Positions 53,759 through 60,763 of a stretch of 64,000 nucleotides of DNA are shown here, piece after piece. The position numbers and the translations under genes are program-made. Within the stretch, counting starts at the first letter, position 1, and each line of letters opens with the position of its first letter. The DNA comes from Treponema medium (GTDB lineage: Bacteria; Spirochaetota; Spirochaetia; Treponematales; Treponemataceae). Location: assembly GCF_017161265.1 (NCBI RefSeq), contig NZ_CP031393.1:1984001-2048000 (forward strand). Reading direction: 5' to 3'. The notes under the pieces were generated by a model. It made no database searches. It was not told the DNA's origin and saw only the letters and a program-made list of their open reading frames with translations.

Positions 53759-55072
53759 ATGAAACAAAAACGAGAACTTTTTAAAACAAACATCGGAATG
53801 CTCCTTGCCTGCGTAGGCTCGGCAATGGGCTTGGCGAATATTTGGATGTTTCCCGCCCGCTTAGCGGAGTTCGGCGGCATCACGTTTCTTATTCCATACC
53901 TCATTTTTTTATTCGGCTTTTCCGCCTTTGGGCTGATGGGTGAATATGCATTCGGACGAAAGATGCGCAAAGGACCGGTACTTGCCTTTGAATCGGTTAT
54001 CGCGCAAAAGACAACGAATCCCGTACTCCGTGCTGTCGGCTGGTTTCCGGTTGTAGCCCTTATCGGCATTTTATCATTCTACACCGTTATCATCGGATGG
54101 ATACTGCGCTATCTTGTATTGGCGATTACCAATACATTCCCGTCAATGCCTCCCGCTTTTTTCGAATCTTTTGCAGGCACTCCCGCCAATATTCCGTGGA
54201 CGCTCGCCGCCCTTGTTGCAACGGCACTGATCGTCAGTCTCGGCATTCAAAAAGGCATCGAGCGTTTTACCACCGTGATGATGGCAACCTTTTATATCGT
54301 CGTTACCGTGATGGTTATCCGTGCACTCACCCTGCCGGGCGCGTTACGCGGAGTTGCCATAATGCTGAGGCCTAAGTGGGAAGTATTCGGTCATTTCCGA
54401 ATCTGGATATATGCGCTGGGAATGGCATTCTTTACCCTCAGTCTCGGTGGAGCTGCAATGCTGATATACGGAAGCTACATGCCGGAGGGTTCCGATGTTC
54501 CCCGTACCGCTCGCCAAACGGCAGGCTTGGATTTTCTTGCTTCGATAATGTGCGCCCTGTTTACCGTTCCGGTCGCATATTCGCTTAGAATTAATCCGCA
54601 GGCGGGAGCCGCGCTCCTCTTTATTGCCGTGCCTAACATTATCGCACACATGCCGGCGGGCTATATCTTCGGCATCCTCTTTTTTCTCTGCGCAATGTTC
54701 GCAGCCCTCACCTCTTCGATTGTTATGTTGGAAGTGCCGGTTGAGTCGCTAATGTCAAAATTCAGAATCAGCAGAAAAAAAGCTGCGATTATTATCACCG
54801 TGTTAGCAGCATGTATCGCCGTACCGCTCAACTTTGATATGAGGGTATTCGGCACCTTTACCGACACTATCGCCATCATCATTTTTCCGCTCGCAGCGGT
54901 TACGGCGGCGTTTGTCATCTTTTGGGTGTATGGAGCACAGCGGACACTCGAAGATATCAACCTTCATGCCAAGCATAAGGTCGGTAGTTGGTACGCCCCC
55001 TATATGCAGTATGTCTTTGTACCCGTATGCCTGATTTTGGTAATTGCCGGCATCTTCCTCGGCGGTCTATAG
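53759..55072 (+). CDS. Sodium:neurotransmitter-symporter family transporter
   Basis: The product is 437 residues from ATG 53759 ('gagg' just upstream) with about 11 hydrophobic helices. The first helix shows the family's unwound substrate/sodium site: 'LLACVGSAMGLANIWMFPAR', then 'FGGITFLIPYLIFLFGFSAF', 'GEYAFGR', and later 'WIYALGMAFFTLSLGGAAML' in helix 6. Bacterial members import amino acids or related compounds with Na+. The substrate cannot be read from sequence. Confidence 0.9.
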   Translation: MKQKRELFKTNIGMLLACVGSAMGLANIWMFPARLAEFGGITFLIPYLIFLFGFSAFGLMGEYAFGRKMRKGPVLAFESVIAQKTTNPVLRAVGWFPVVALIGILSFYTVIIGWILRYLVLAITNTFPSMPPAFFESFAGTPANIPWTLAALVATALIVSLGIQKGIERFTTVMMATFYIVVTVMVIRALTLPGALRGVAIMLRPKWEVFGHFRIWIYALGMAFFTLSLGGAAMLIYGSYMPEGSDVPRTARQTAGLDFLASIMCALFTVPVAYSLRINPQAGAALLFIAVPNIIAHMPAGYIFGILFFLCAMFAALTSSIVMLEVPVESLMSKFRISRKKAAIIITVLAACIAVPLNFDMRVFGTFTDTIAIIIFPLAAVTAAFVIFWVYGAQRTLEDINLHAKHKVGSWYAPYMQYVFVPVCLILVIAGIFLGGL

Positions 55073-55096
55073 CGTATTATAGTTTCTATAGAACAT

Positions 55097-55126
55097 CTCT
55101 AAAAAAGATCGGTTAGTTTTTTAGAG
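55097..55126. repeat. Family D hairpin before polA
   Basis: 'ctctaaaaaa' pairs with 'ttttttagag' around a ten-base loop and is followed by 'gttccc'. It shares the outer pattern with 43628-43684 and 59361-59387. It may end the transporter transcript. Confidence 0.6.
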
Positions 55127-55224
55127 GTTCCCTAAAACTCATTAAACCAAATATAATCTATGGAAAAGATTTTCAAAAAGCACTTGAATTGCATATACTC
55201 TCCGCTATAACTGCGGGGCGTTTT

Positions 55225-55230
55225 ATGATA
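55225..55230 (+). promoter_or_regulatory. Candidate polA -10 box close to the start codon
   Basis: TATGAT at 55225-55230 lies only 12 bases before ATG 55242, and no ribosome site is visible ('cactcatcccc'). As with pyrG, the transcript may be leaderless. An alternative, 'ctataac' near 55206, would give a longer leader. Confidence 0.35.
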
Positions 55231-55241
55231 CACTCATCCCC

Positions 55242-58187
55242 ATGACACAGCATACACAAGATACGCTCTACCTACTTGATTCCTACGGCTTAATTTATCG
55301 CTCTTACTTCGCTTTTGTCAGCCATCCGTTGACCAATAAGGCGGGCAAAAACGTTTCTGCGCTTTACGGCTTTTTTAGAAGTCTTGCGATGATTTTAAAA
55401 ACATATCGGCCGCAGTATTTTCTTGCAGCCTTCGATTCCCGCACGCCGACCTTTCGGCACGAATGGTATCCCGAATACAAAGCAACCCGCGACAAGACGC
55501 CGGAAGATTTGCACGCGCAAATTCCGTATATCGAAAAAATACTGACAACGCTCGGTATCGCCTGTCTCCGCAAAGACGGTTTTGAGGCTGATGATATTAT
55601 CGCAACCCTTGCGTGCCGCGCTGCACAAGAAGGCCGCCGCTGTGTCATCATCTCCGGAGATAAAGACTTAGCGCAGCTGGTAGGAGATTTTGTTTCGGTG
55701 CTTAAACCCGATAAGAGTGAAGCCTTGGCGCACTGCGGTATCGAAGAGGTTAAGGAGCATTGGGGGGTTGCGCCTGCACAGATGCTCGACTATCTTTCGC
55801 TCATCGGCGATACTTCGGACAATATCCCCGGGGTAAAGGGCATCGGCCCTAAAACGGCTGTAAAGCTTTTGCAGGATTATGGTACGCTCGACGCTGTATA
55901 TGAACATATTGATTCCATTTCGGGAGCCGTACAAAAGAAATTGACTGCCGGAAAGGAGAGCGCCTATTTTTCAAAAAAACTGATAACGCTTGCCGCCGAT
56001 ATTCCCATCGAAGGCTCGATTGAGGATTACCGCTGCGATGCGCTGCACTATATGGAGGCGGCTGCGCTGCTGAAAGAATATGAGCTGCCGCGCCTCGGCG
56101 AACTGTACACAAAGGCTGCCGAAGAAGCAAGTACGGCCGATGCAGCTGCCGCGTCGAATACCGCAGCAGCCGGCGGTTCAGCGGATAACGGTTCGGCAGA
56201 GAACGGTTCCGGTACAGGCGATGCGATTTCCCGCGGCAAAGCAGCCTCGTCTGCCGGAACCGGCATGAAAGCGGCAGGCGCAGGTACAAAACTGGCGGCT
56301 GGTACAAAACCGATAGGCGGCGCTGACGGCGTACCGGAAATCGGTACCGGTGCAGCACCGGCGGAGCTCCGTAAAAATAACGGCGAATACCGCACCGTGA
56401 CGGACGCGGCAGAACTCGAAGCGGTTATCGCAGAAGCCGAAGCGCAGGGGTTTGCCGCCTTCGACTGCGAAACCACCGGCCTCAACCCGCTGTACGACGC
56501 CCTTGTCGGATTTTCGCTCAGCTTAAAAGCCGGTACCGGCGTCTACGTACCGCTCAAAGCGCCGGCGCCCGAACTGGGGGAACAACCCTTTGCCGTGATG
56601 CCCCTTGCCGCCGCAAAGGAACTACTCGCACGGCTCTGGAGTAACGAAGCGCTCACCCTTGTGTTGCACAACGGCAAATTTGACTATCAGGTGCTGCGGA
56701 CAGCAAAGATTTTTACCCGCGCCGGCTGCCGCCTCTTTGATACGATGATAGCGGCATGGCTGCTTGAACCTGATAACCTCAGTTTCGGACTGGAGAACCT
56801 TGCCGAAGCACAGCTCGGCTTGCAGGGCATTAACTATAAAGACGTCGTACCCAAGGGCTGTACCTTTGCGGCGGTGCCCCTTCCGCAAGCGACTGCGTAT
56901 GCGGCGGAGGATGCAGACCTCACCCTGCAATTATACCACATATATAAGCCCGCCTTGGAACAGGCAAACCTCACCGCTCTTTTTGAAACGCTTGAAATGC
57001 CGCTGATGCCACTCCTTGCAGATATGGAAGCACAGGGTATCTTCCTTAAAAAAGAAGAGCTAGCCGCGTTTTCTGATGAATTGGCGGATACGCTTGCACG
57101 GGACGAAGCGGAAATTTACAAGCTGGTCGGCCATCCCTTTAACATCGCCTCCCCTAAGCAGCTGCAGGAAGTGTTGTTCACCGAACGGAAACTGCCGACC
57201 GGTAAAAAAACAAAGACCGGCTACTCTACGGATATTTCCGTGCTTGAGGAGCTTGCCGCCATCGATGAACTTCCCGCAAAAATTCTCGATTATCGCGCTT
57301 CCGCAAAACTGAAATCGGGCTACGCCGATGCGCTACCCCTGCTTGCCGATACACACGGGCGGATACACACCAGTTTTATTCAGACGGGGACTGCGACGGG
57401 GAGACTTTCGAGCCGCGATCCGAACTTGCAGAATATTCCGATCAGAGGAGAAGAAGGTCGCAAAATCCGCAAGGCGTTCTACGCAGCGGACGGCTGTAAA
57501 CTGATTTCCGCCGACTATGCACAGATCGAGCTGGTTATCCTCGCTCATTTTTCGCAGGATGAAAATTTAGTAAAGGCATTCCGGCACGGAACCGATGTCC
57601 ACGCGGCAACGGCGGCGCTCATCTTTAATATACCGGTTGAAAACGTTGTCCCCGATATGCGCCGCATTGCAAAGGTGATTAACTTCGGGGTGATGTACGG
57701 TATGAGCGCATTTAGGCTCGCCAATCAACTGCGCATCTCCCGCACCGAGGCGGCGGAGTTTATTACCCGCTATTTTACCACCTATTCGGGAGTGTCCGCC
57801 TTTATGGAGACGCTCAAAGAGTCGGCCGCGGAAAAGGGCTTTGTGGAAACGCTGATGGGCAGACGGCGGTACATCCGCGCTATCAACAGCCGAAACCAAA
57901 CACAGCGCGCCGCAGCGGAACGGATCGCCATCAACACGCCCATTCAAGGCTCCGCCGCCGATATCGTCAAAACGGCAATGCTGCGTGTAGATCGCGCATT
58001 GAAGCAGCAGCAGTTAAAGGCGCGCCTCCTGTTACAGGTACACGATGAACTGATACTCGAAGCGCCCGATGCGGAAGTCGATTCCGTCAAAGCGCTGTTA
58101 AAACAAGAGATGGAGCACGTCGTCGAACTCGCGGTCCCGCTCCGTGTCAGCATCGAAGCGGGCAGCTGCTGGGGAGATTTCCATTAA
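55242..58187 (+). CDS. polA: DNA polymerase I
   Basis: The product is 981 residues. The 5' nuclease (1-295) has 'LLDSYGLIYRSYFAF', 'GFEADDIIATLACRA', 'VIISGDKDLAQL' and 'GDTSDNIPGVKGIGPKTAV'. An Ala/Gly/Thr-rich insert (about 297-377) replaces the usual short linker. The 3'-5' exonuclease is intact: 'FAAFDCETTGLNPLYDALVG', 'LVLHNGKFDYQVL' and 'YAAEDADLTLQLY'. Polymerase motif A is 'ISADYAQIELVILAHFSQDE', B 'MRRIAKVINFGVMYGMSAF', C 'LLQVHDELILEAPD'. It removes primers and fills gaps. The insert is the unusual feature. Confidence 0.96.
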   Translation: MTQHTQDTLYLLDSYGLIYRSYFAFVSHPLTNKAGKNVSALYGFFRSLAMILKTYRPQYFLAAFDSRTPTFRHEWYPEYKATRDKTPEDLHAQIPYIEKILTTLGIACLRKDGFEADDIIATLACRAAQEGRRCVIISGDKDLAQLVGDFVSVLKPDKSEALAHCGIEEVKEHWGVAPAQMLDYLSLIGDTSDNIPGVKGIGPKTAVKLLQDYGTLDAVYEHIDSISGAVQKKLTAGKESAYFSKKLITLAADIPIEGSIEDYRCDALHYMEAAALLKEYELPRLGELYTKAAEEASTADAAAASNTAAAGGSADNGSAENGSGTGDAISRGKAASSAGTGMKAAGAGTKLAAGTKPIGGADGVPEIGTGAAPAELRKNNGEYRTVTDAAELEAVIAEAEAQGFAAFDCETTGLNPLYDALVGFSLSLKAGTGVYVPLKAPAPELGEQPFAVMPLAAAKELLARLWSNEALTLVLHNGKFDYQVLRTAKIFTRAGCRLFDTMIAAWLLEPDNLSFGLENLAEAQLGLQGINYKDVVPKGCTFAAVPLPQATAYAAEDADLTLQLYHIYKPALEQANLTALFETLEMPLMPLLADMEAQGIFLKKEELAAFSDELADTLARDEAEIYKLVGHPFNIASPKQLQEVLFTERKLPTGKKTKTGYSTDISVLEELAAIDELPAKILDYRASAKLKSGYADALPLLADTHGRIHTSFIQTGTATGRLSSRDPNLQNIPIRGEEGRKIRKAFYAADGCKLISADYAQIELVILAHFSQDENLVKAFRHGTDVHAATAALIFNIPVENVVPDMRRIAKVINFGVMYGMSAFRLANQLRISRTEAAEFITRYFTTYSGVSAFMETLKESAAEKGFVETLMGRRRYIRAINSRNQTQRAAAERIAINTPIQGSAADIVKTAMLRVDRALKQQQLKARLLLQVHDELILEAPDAEVDSVKALLKQEMEHVVELAVPLRVSIEAGSCWGDFH

Positions 58188-58198
58188 GGTTTCAGAGT

Positions 58199-58228
58199 TC
58201 TGCCCTAAGAATCCGCCTTGGTTCCAGA
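58199..58228. repeat. Left direct repeat flanking the Rpn gene
   Basis: 'tctgccctaagaatccgc', continuing 'cttggttccaga', matches 59444-59473 with four differences. The pair brackets the Rpn gene and a hairpin region. Confidence 0.65.
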
Positions 58229-58237
58229 ACTTGATTC

Positions 58238-59104
58238 TTATAGAGCTTCTACTTCTTCTTGAGAGAGGCCCGAAATTTTACAAATATCATTGAGTGGATA
58301 CCCCATAGTTAGCATTGTCTTTGCGGTTTCAAGCGCTTTTTGGCGGGAGCCGCGAGCTTCTCCTTGTTGTATCCCAAGCATTAAACTTTCTTCTCTTTGT
58401 ACGGCAATATCGGTATCGTAATCATATTCAACTACTAACATGTTTATAACCTCCCGTGACTTTCTTTGTAAATATTCCCTTAATATATCGTTTTTGATGC
58501 ATTCTCTAATGGCATTTTCAAACCCATGCTCTTTATCAACTGCAATATGCCGACGTACTGCCTCCACAAACCGGCTGTATTGTCCCAACGGTTCACAACT
58601 CTTTAATATTTGACTGTCTTTATCATAATTGATATTTATCAGTTTTACAACAAGCTCAAGAGTTGGCGTTTCAGGTTGCATAATAAAGGAATCTGAAAGT
58701 CTCAGTATTTTTTGTGCAGGAATGTTTTCTCTTCCATTGTAAAAAACGTAAAATACCGGAGCTGGAATCTTTTTCAGTGCCCGTGAATAGCGGTCTCGGG
58801 GATTTTGGATATGTTCATACAGCCGTGTTACATATTCAAGGCAGCGTAATGGCATATTCGGATTTACGGTTGACTGATGTTCTGCAAGGACAATAATTTT
58901 ATTGTCAACAAGGTATGATACATCATTAGCGAATGACATATACATTGTTTGTTTAAGCCGTATATTTTGCAATATAGCTGTAGACTGATAATTCGTATTA
59001 TGCAGAGCATTATACAATGCTAAAAAATTATCTTTTGCAGTTCTATCACTACTGAAAAGATCAACAAAGACCGAATCCTTGTAATGGCTATTATGTTTTC
59101 TCAT
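58238..59104 (-). CDS. Rpn family PD-(D/E)XK nuclease / putative transposase
   Basis: The product is 288 residues. The nuclease core is 'SYLVDNKIIVLAEHQSTVNP', then 'NMPLRCLEYVTRLYE' (D, E-x-Q motif); after it come 'PVFYVFYNGREN' and a helical tail, 'LMLGIQQGEARG', with 'AKTMLTMGYPLNDICKISGL'. Rpn proteins are DNA nucleases that promote RecA-independent recombination, and many copies occur in treponemes. ATG 59104 is preferred ('ggagg' eight bases upstream) over ATG 59110. The direct repeats around it suggest a mobile unit. Confidence 0.88.
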   Translation of the reverse strand: MRKHNSHYKDSVFVDLFSSDRTAKDNFLALYNALHNTNYQSTAILQNIRLKQTMYMSFANDVSYLVDNKIIVLAEHQSTVNPNMPLRCLEYVTRLYEHIQNPRDRYSRALKKIPAPVFYVFYNGRENIPAQKILRLSDSFIMQPETPTLELVVKLININYDKDSQILKSCEPLGQYSRFVEAVRRHIAVDKEHGFENAIRECIKNDILREYLQRKSREVINMLVVEYDYDTDIAVQREESLMLGIQQGEARGSRQKALETAKTMLTMGYPLNDICKISGLSQEEVEAL

Positions 59105-59218
59105 AGTCATTCACCTCCGTGCACCGCCACCAACAGTGGTAGTTCCTACAGGATATATACAGCACGGATGCAGAAATGGCTAAAGAAATGAAAGAAAAAT
59201 CACCTTTTTTATTAAGTT

Positions 59219-59409
59219 AGGGGAAGACTTTTCTTTTTTTTCGATAACAGGGCATCTGCAAAAAACTCGGTCAGTTTTTTCAGATGCCCGTCGAGTTTTT
59301 AATAAGTCTATAAATATGAATGACTTATTAAAAACATCGCAAAAAAAATTTCAAGGAAACCCTCTAAAAAACTGAAGTTTTTAGAGGCTACCTAAAAAGT
59401 CTTCCCCTA
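59219..59409. repeat. Inverted repeat enclosing two family D hairpins
   Basis: 'aggggaagactttt' near 59219 is repeated inverted as 'aaaagtcttcccct' ending near 59409. Inside are 'gggcatctgcaaaaaact'/'agttttttcagatgccc' (59250-59289, one bulge) and 'cctctaaaaa'/'tttttagagg' (59361-59387). The structure resembles a small non-autonomous element. Confidence 0.65.
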
Positions 59410-59443
59410 CGACCCCATCTAAAGAAAAACGGCGACTTAGGGC

Positions 59444-59473
59444 TCTGCCCTAAGAACCCGCATTGATTCCAAA
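59444..59473. repeat. Right direct repeat flanking the Rpn gene
   Basis: This is the partner of 58199-58228. The preceding bases extend it into a palindrome, 'cttagggctctgccctaag'. The stretch 59474-59528 shows nothing else. Confidence 0.65.
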
Positions 59474-59528
59474 GCATAGTTCTGAAAATAAAAGCTAAAC
59501 AGTAGTAACTTTCACACTAACTCGTTTC

Positions 59529-59706
59529 AGTACCGCCACGGATGACATCGCTCACAAATGTACATCCTTGTACATTTGTGCGCTTCGAGTTTTTCTAATG
59601 AAAAACTCGATACTGTGAAGAACCACTGACATCCTGTCAGCAGCAGCGACGTTTTTGCCAAGCAAAAACTCGCGTTCAAAAATTGACATGAAGGTCAATT
59701 TTTGAA
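59529..59706. repeat. Triple-hairpin array left of the template-like copy
   Basis: Hairpins in order: 'cacaaatgtaca'/'tgtacatttgtg' (59553-59580, loop TCCT); 'cgagtttttc'/'gaaaaactcg' (59586-59609); 'ctgaca'/'tgtcag' (59626-59640, loop TCC); 'gtttttgc'/'gcaaaaac' (59651-59669); 'ttcaaaaattgac'/'gtcaatttttgaa' (59675-59706). Two units share the middle hairpin head to head. The last hairpin ends two bases before the template-like copy. Confidence 0.8.
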
Positions 59707-59708
59707 CT

Positions 59709-59807
59709 TGCCACACGGAAGCCAAGATCGTTGTTCCTGTTGTCGGGGTTGTTGTTGTTCCGAATACCGACGACGCAGTTGTTCGCGTTGTTGTTCCAGC
59801 TGCCGCC
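59709..59807 (-). repeat. DGR template-repeat-like sequence (orphan)
   Basis: Read on the minus strand this is 33 codons without a gene start: '[20 protein letters not shown]', then '[13 protein letters not shown]'. Twelve of the 33 codons are AAC. It matches the 3' end of the formylglycine-enzyme-fold lipoprotein gene at 60774-60875. AAC-rich copies of this exact motif class are the template repeats (TR) of diversity-generating retroelements. It is tightly flanked by hairpins on both sides. No RT gene is in the window, so its activity is unproven. Confidence 0.7.
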
Positions 59808-59808
59808 C

Positions 59809-59906
59809 TGATCATATTTTGACCTCCTTGTCAAAATATGATCACGAGTTTTTTGCTTGAGCAAAAAACATCGTTCCTGAGTGGAACAATCGCCATCCTT
59901 GGCGAT
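59809..59906. repeat. Triple-hairpin unit right of the template-like copy
   Basis: H3 'tgatcatattttgac'/'gtcaaaatatgatca' (59809-59844, 15 bp) begins one base after the template-like copy. H2 is 'gttttttgc'/'gcaaaaaac' (59848-59869). A linker ending 'gtggaaca' leads to H1 'atcgcca'/'tggcgat' (59889-59906, loop TCCT). The orientation is opposite to the unit on the left. Confidence 0.8.
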
Positions 59907-59979
59907 ACTGACGCGTTTAGTACCGGAAGCAGCACCCTTTTTTGCCCCTACCGTTTAATTCATTTTTAAATTATTACGC

Positions 59980-60231
59980 TTATTCATCCAATAATTCTTG
60001 TATGCGTGATTTTTCAATAACATACTTTGCAAGATTTATGCCTTTACTTATTTCAGTCCCATACGATGAGGCAAGTTTCGTATTTCGAATTATGTCCGTT
60101 ACGCTATGCCCTTCCTGTTGAATGATTTTTGCATATTTTATTCCGAATAAATGGATATTCGTTACCTTTTCTCCATCAGCAGCATTATTATACATAGCAC
60201 TCAATTTCGCTGATAACTCTTGTACAGTCAT
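59980..60231 (-). CDS. Small helical protein, possibly DNA-binding
   Basis: The product is 83 residues from ATG 60231 ('gaggag' nine bases upstream; a longer frame to 60297 lacks a site). The sequence is all helical: 'LSAKLSAMYNNAADGEKVTN', 'IHLFGIKYAKIIQQEGHSVT', 'DIIRNTKLASSYGTEISKGI'. It resembles a small HTH-like module seen at the start of some restriction-associated proteins; this is a weak impression. It lies between the template-like copy and the variable gene, so a link to that system is conceivable but unproven. Confidence 0.6.
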   Translation of the reverse strand: MTVQELSAKLSAMYNNAADGEKVTNIHLFGIKYAKIIQQEGHSVTDIIRNTKLASSYGTEISKGINLAKYVIEKSRIQELLDE

Positions 60232-60369
60232 ATTCGTGTATCTCCTCGTATATTTGAAACATCCCGGTTTAATTTTTAAAAGATATCTCATCAGCAAAAC
60301 TTATAATAAGTTGTAATATAAATCTATCCGAAATTATGATTTATCGCAAAAAATTTTTCGAGCCGCATT

Positions 60370-60544
60370 GTTCAAGAATGTGCATCCTTGCACATTCTTG
60401 AACGACGTGTTTGCAGGGCAAACACGCTACTTCATAGAACCATCGCCATCCGTGGCGATTCTGCAATGTACGTCCTGTACATTTTTTAACAGCAAGTTTG
60501 TGAAACAAACTTGCTACTGCGTGGAACCACGGACATCCTGTCCG
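60370..60544. repeat. Two tandem triple-hairpin units
   Basis: Unit 1: H3 'gttcaagaatgtgca'/'tgcacattcttgaac' (60370-60403, loop TCCT), H2 'cgtgtttgc'/'gcaaacacg' (60406-60426), linker 'ctacttcatagaacc', H1 'atcgcca'/'tggcgat' (60442-60459, loop TCCG). Unit 2: H3 'aatgtac'/'gtacatt' (60465-60483), H2 'agcaagtttgt'/'acaaacttgct' (60491-60515), linker 'actgcgtggaacca', H1 'cggaca'/'tgtccg' (60530-60544). The remaining bases 60545-60668 show nothing definite. Confidence 0.85.
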
Positions 60545-60668
60545 ATTGTCGTAATTCCACCTTTTTTTCAAAACTATACTGCACCACCTCTACACATTTT
60601 GCCGGTTCGGTTTCACTGCAACGGGCGGCTTACGCACGCCCGTAACTGCTCAACCTCGCAGGCAAAAC

Positions 60669-60763
60669 GCGGCACGGATGCCGCTGGTTCCATGTAGAAG
60701 CGAGATTTGCGCTCATTGCAAATCTCGTCGATGAAAAATGTACACGGATGTACATTTTTCATC
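60669..60763 (-). repeat. Triple-hairpin unit directly after the variable gene
   Basis: On the minus strand: H3 'gatgaaaaatgtaca'/'tgtacatttttcatc' (60730-60763, 15 bp), overlapping the gene's TGA by two bases; H2 'cgagatttgc'/'gcaaatctcg' (60701-60727); linker 'cttctacatggaaccag'; H1 'gcggca'/'tgccgc' (60669-60684). H3 and H1 have the loop TCCG on this strand. In known DGRs a hairpin just downstream of the variable repeat helps target recognition. Confidence 0.8.

Noticed and set aside
59552-59815. Thr-rich minus-strand open frame of 87 codons
   Set aside because: It is an out-of-frame reading of the AAC-rich template-like copy plus hairpins. The in-frame reading gives the conserved SUMF1-fold motif.
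59529-60763. Possible CRISPR array
   Set aside because: The repeats are hairpins of differing sequence and spacing, in both orientations, with no constant repeat-spacer length and no cas genes nearby.
58238-60763. Reverse transcriptase gene expected near a DGR template
   Set aside because: I found no frame with RT motifs such as Y-x-D-D anywhere in the window. The minus-strand gene here is an Rpn nuclease.
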